From IMG/VR virus record IMGVR_UViG_3300047557_002370, positions 1 to 21,077 of that record: a stretch of DNA of 21,077 nt; one strand, written 5' to 3'. The translations under genes were made by a program, and so were the position numbers. The notes beneath the pieces are model-generated. The model had not been told where the DNA came from. It did not search any database and saw only the letters and a list, made by a program, of their open reading frames with translations. Source of the stretch: a virus. This document shows, one piece after another, positions 20,071 to 21,077 of the stretch (position 1 is the stretch's first letter; every line of letters starts with the position of its first letter).

Positions 20071-20091
20071 GGTTTCACCTATAAAGTAAGG

Positions 20092-20123
20092 GCGATACAG
20101 GGGCGTATCGCTTGGTTTGATAC
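20092..20123. promoter_or_regulatory. Inverted-repeat operator of the reverse block
   Basis: GCGATAC (20092-20098) and GTATCGC (20105-20111) form a perfect inverted repeat with a 6-base spacer; a further GATAC lies at 20119-20123. The element begins at the -10 box of the leftward promoter and covers the start site, so a bound repressor would block it. Confidence 0.55.
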
Positions 20124-20147
20124 TAGCAGATGCAATACATTGCGCAA
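20120..20147 (-). promoter_or_regulatory. Promoter of the reverse block
   Basis: On the minus strand: TTGCGC (20142-20147), 16 bases, TAGTAT (20120-20125), with a start expected near 20113. The rest of the gap to 20296 contains TTGCAAT-type words (TGCAATACATTGC) but no clear rightward promoter. Confidence 0.6.
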
Positions 20148-20296
20148 GTGTGTTTCGATATGTTTGCAATGGTATTTTTCTATCAGGTTTGCCAGGTTGA
20201 TTGATTTTCCGCATTTGTTCCGGTATCGTGCGGGCAATTAGGGGCGTGGCCGGCAGGCTGCGCGGCGGCAGTGAGCGAAGCGAACAGCGGTGCAAA

Positions 20297-21019
20297 ATGA
20301 ACAGAAAAGCGATAAAGGCTCAGGTAAAGACCAAAGGGATAGAGCAGGCAATGCGCTTACCAAAGGGCACACTTACGCCCAAAATGCGGAAGTTCGCGGA
20401 AGCTGTAGCGTTAGGCAATACCGGCGCGGATGCTTATAGGCAAGCGTACAGCGACAAGGGAAGCGTCGATACTATCGGGAACAATGCCAGCCGGTTAAAA
20501 GCGGATGCTAGGATAAAAGCAGAGATAGAACGCATTGAACGGGCAAATCAGCTAGCGGCGTTGCATTCCGCTAGTGGCTTGCGGTCTATTGTCATTTCCA
20601 CGCTTGCCGAGATAGCAACAAACCCAGAGGAAAAAGCTGCAACGCGCGTCCAGGCTGTGCGTTCTATCGGCCAATTGGTCGGCGTTGATGCCTTCCGCGA
20701 GACAAAGCGCGTAGAACACGTTAAGGATTCCGGCGAACTTCGCGCGCAGATATTAGACCAGCTAAAAGGGATGATGCTCGGTTCCCAGGATGCCGTCGAC
20801 GTAGACGCTGACTCATTGCTGGCGGAATTGTCCGGTGATGATGCGGCCGGCGCGGAACCCCACCACGCCCCCACCACCCCAAATCAGGAATGGGACTCCG
20901 ACTCGCATGTACATACTATTCCACACGAACCCTCCCCAGCAGAAACCACCCCTTTGTCCGAGGAATCGCCCACCCCCGGGGGGGATATTTTTGGCGAAAA
21001 AGATGAGGTTACCAAATGA
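20297..21019 (+). CDS. terS: Terminase small subunit
   Basis: A 240-aa protein from ATG 20297. Residues 24-75 carry the usual TerS DNA-binding helices: LTPKMRKFAEAVALGNTGAD, AYRQAYSD, then NNASRLKADARIKAEIERIE. A central helical region (residues about 80-150) probably forms the oligomer. The C-terminal 60 residues are Pro/Thr/Glu-rich and presumably disordered. TerS recognises the packaging start and feeds the large subunit. No strong ribosome-binding site precedes the ATG (GCGAACAGCGG). The stop overlaps the next start (ATGA). Confidence 0.85.
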   Translation: MNRKAIKAQVKTKGIEQAMRLPKGTLTPKMRKFAEAVALGNTGADAYRQAYSDKGSVDTIGNNASRLKADARIKAEIERIERANQLAALHSASGLRSIVISTLAEIATNPEEKAATRVQAVRSIGQLVGVDAFRETKRVEHVKDSGELRAQILDQLKGMMLGSQDAVDVDADSLLAELSGDDAAGAEPHHAPTTPNQEWDSDSHVHTIPHEPSPAETTPLSEESPTPGGDIFGEKDEVTK

Positions 21020-21040
21020 GCAATGTGGTAACGTTACCAC
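21008..21040. promoter_or_regulatory. Palindromic site at the terS/terL junction
   Basis: GTGGTAACGTTACCAC (21025-21040) is a perfect 16-base palindrome inside the first codons of the downstream gene. GTTACCA also occurs at 21008-21014, giving three half-sites in 33 bases. It could be a packaging site recognised by TerS or a regulatory operator. Confidence 0.5.
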
Positions 21041-21077
21041 GAGAAAGTGTTAAATCCGTGGCGAAAAAAGTTCACAT
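21016..21077 (+). CDS. Probable terminase large subunit, N-terminal fragment
   Basis: Only 20 codons are visible, starting MSNVVTLPRESVKSVAKK. No motif can be seen. The assignment rests on the ATGA overlap with terS and the usual terS-terL order. It runs off the right edge. Confidence 0.5.
   Translation, partial: MSNVVTLPRESVKSVAKKVH

Noticed and set aside
19819-20295. Longer 158-aa version of the first reverse-block gene
   Set aside because: It would run through the promoter and inverted repeat; conserved protein begins at the ATG 20070.
20956-20999. Terminator in CCCCCGGGGG followed by a T-run in terS
   Set aside because: The palindrome has no loop, the T-run is interrupted, and it lies within the terS reading frame.

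Overview
The window looks like a piece of a tailed double-stranded DNA phage (Caudoviricetes). The evidence is tightly packed, mostly ATGA-overlapping genes in divergent operons, an ERF recombinase next to a RecB-like exonuclease and an SSB-like protein, ParB-like, SF2 helicase and Toprim-primase genes, and at the right edge a terminase small subunit followed by the start of what is probably the large subunit. LPS-type sugar genes and the small-protein repertoire suggest a Gram-negative, probably proteobacterial, host. Lysogeny cannot be judged because no integrase or recognisable repressor is present.

Layout. (1) Bases 1-8460, minus strand, one long operon. From its promoter at about 8513 it reads: small protein, RecB/Cas4-like exonuclease, a 49-aa secreted Cys-rich peptide, a lysine-rich protein, ERF, SSB-like protein, a PD-(D/E)XK-like protein, a phage protein of unknown function, a ribbon-helix-helix-like regulator, three small proteins, then a sugar module: GT10 fucosyltransferase-like, a small coiled coil, two GT-A glycosyltransferases, RfbH/E1 (CDP-4-keto-6-deoxyglucose 3-dehydrase) and the N-terminus of a YerE-like thiamine-diphosphate enzyme. 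(2) Bases 8461-9683, non-coding: two divergent sigma70-like promoters, each carrying two copies of the operator CCTAGATSTAGG. Between them lie about 1 kb of strongly structured sequence with internal promoters and two terminators, best read as a small-RNA locus. (3) Bases 9684-16942, plus strand: two early genes, a 0.95-kb non-coding stretch, then a phage protein, a NodZ/FUT8-like glycosyltransferase, ParB-like protein, SF2 helicase, two small related proteins and a Toprim primase. (4) Bases 16901-20070, minus strand: a convergent block of small unknown genes sharing two families of duplicated ribosome-binding leaders, driven from a promoter with an inverted-repeat operator near 20092-20147. 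(5) Bases 20297-21077, plus strand: terminase genes.

The most unusual element is the non-coding array at 10718-11517. It is built from NNNGG pentamers with a 4-base CAGG step wherever GCAGG occurs. The 17 GCAGG nodes are separated by 5n+4 bases in 15 of 16 intervals. I know of no described element with this arithmetic. Second is a 140-nt RNA candidate (9171-9313) closed by a 26-position stem containing G-U wobbles that make sense only on the plus strand.

How the genes may work together (inference): a single repressor probably controls both early operons through the shared operators. The left operon supplies recombination and a cell-surface or virion glycan pathway, the right operon supplies replication, and packaging follows at the far right.
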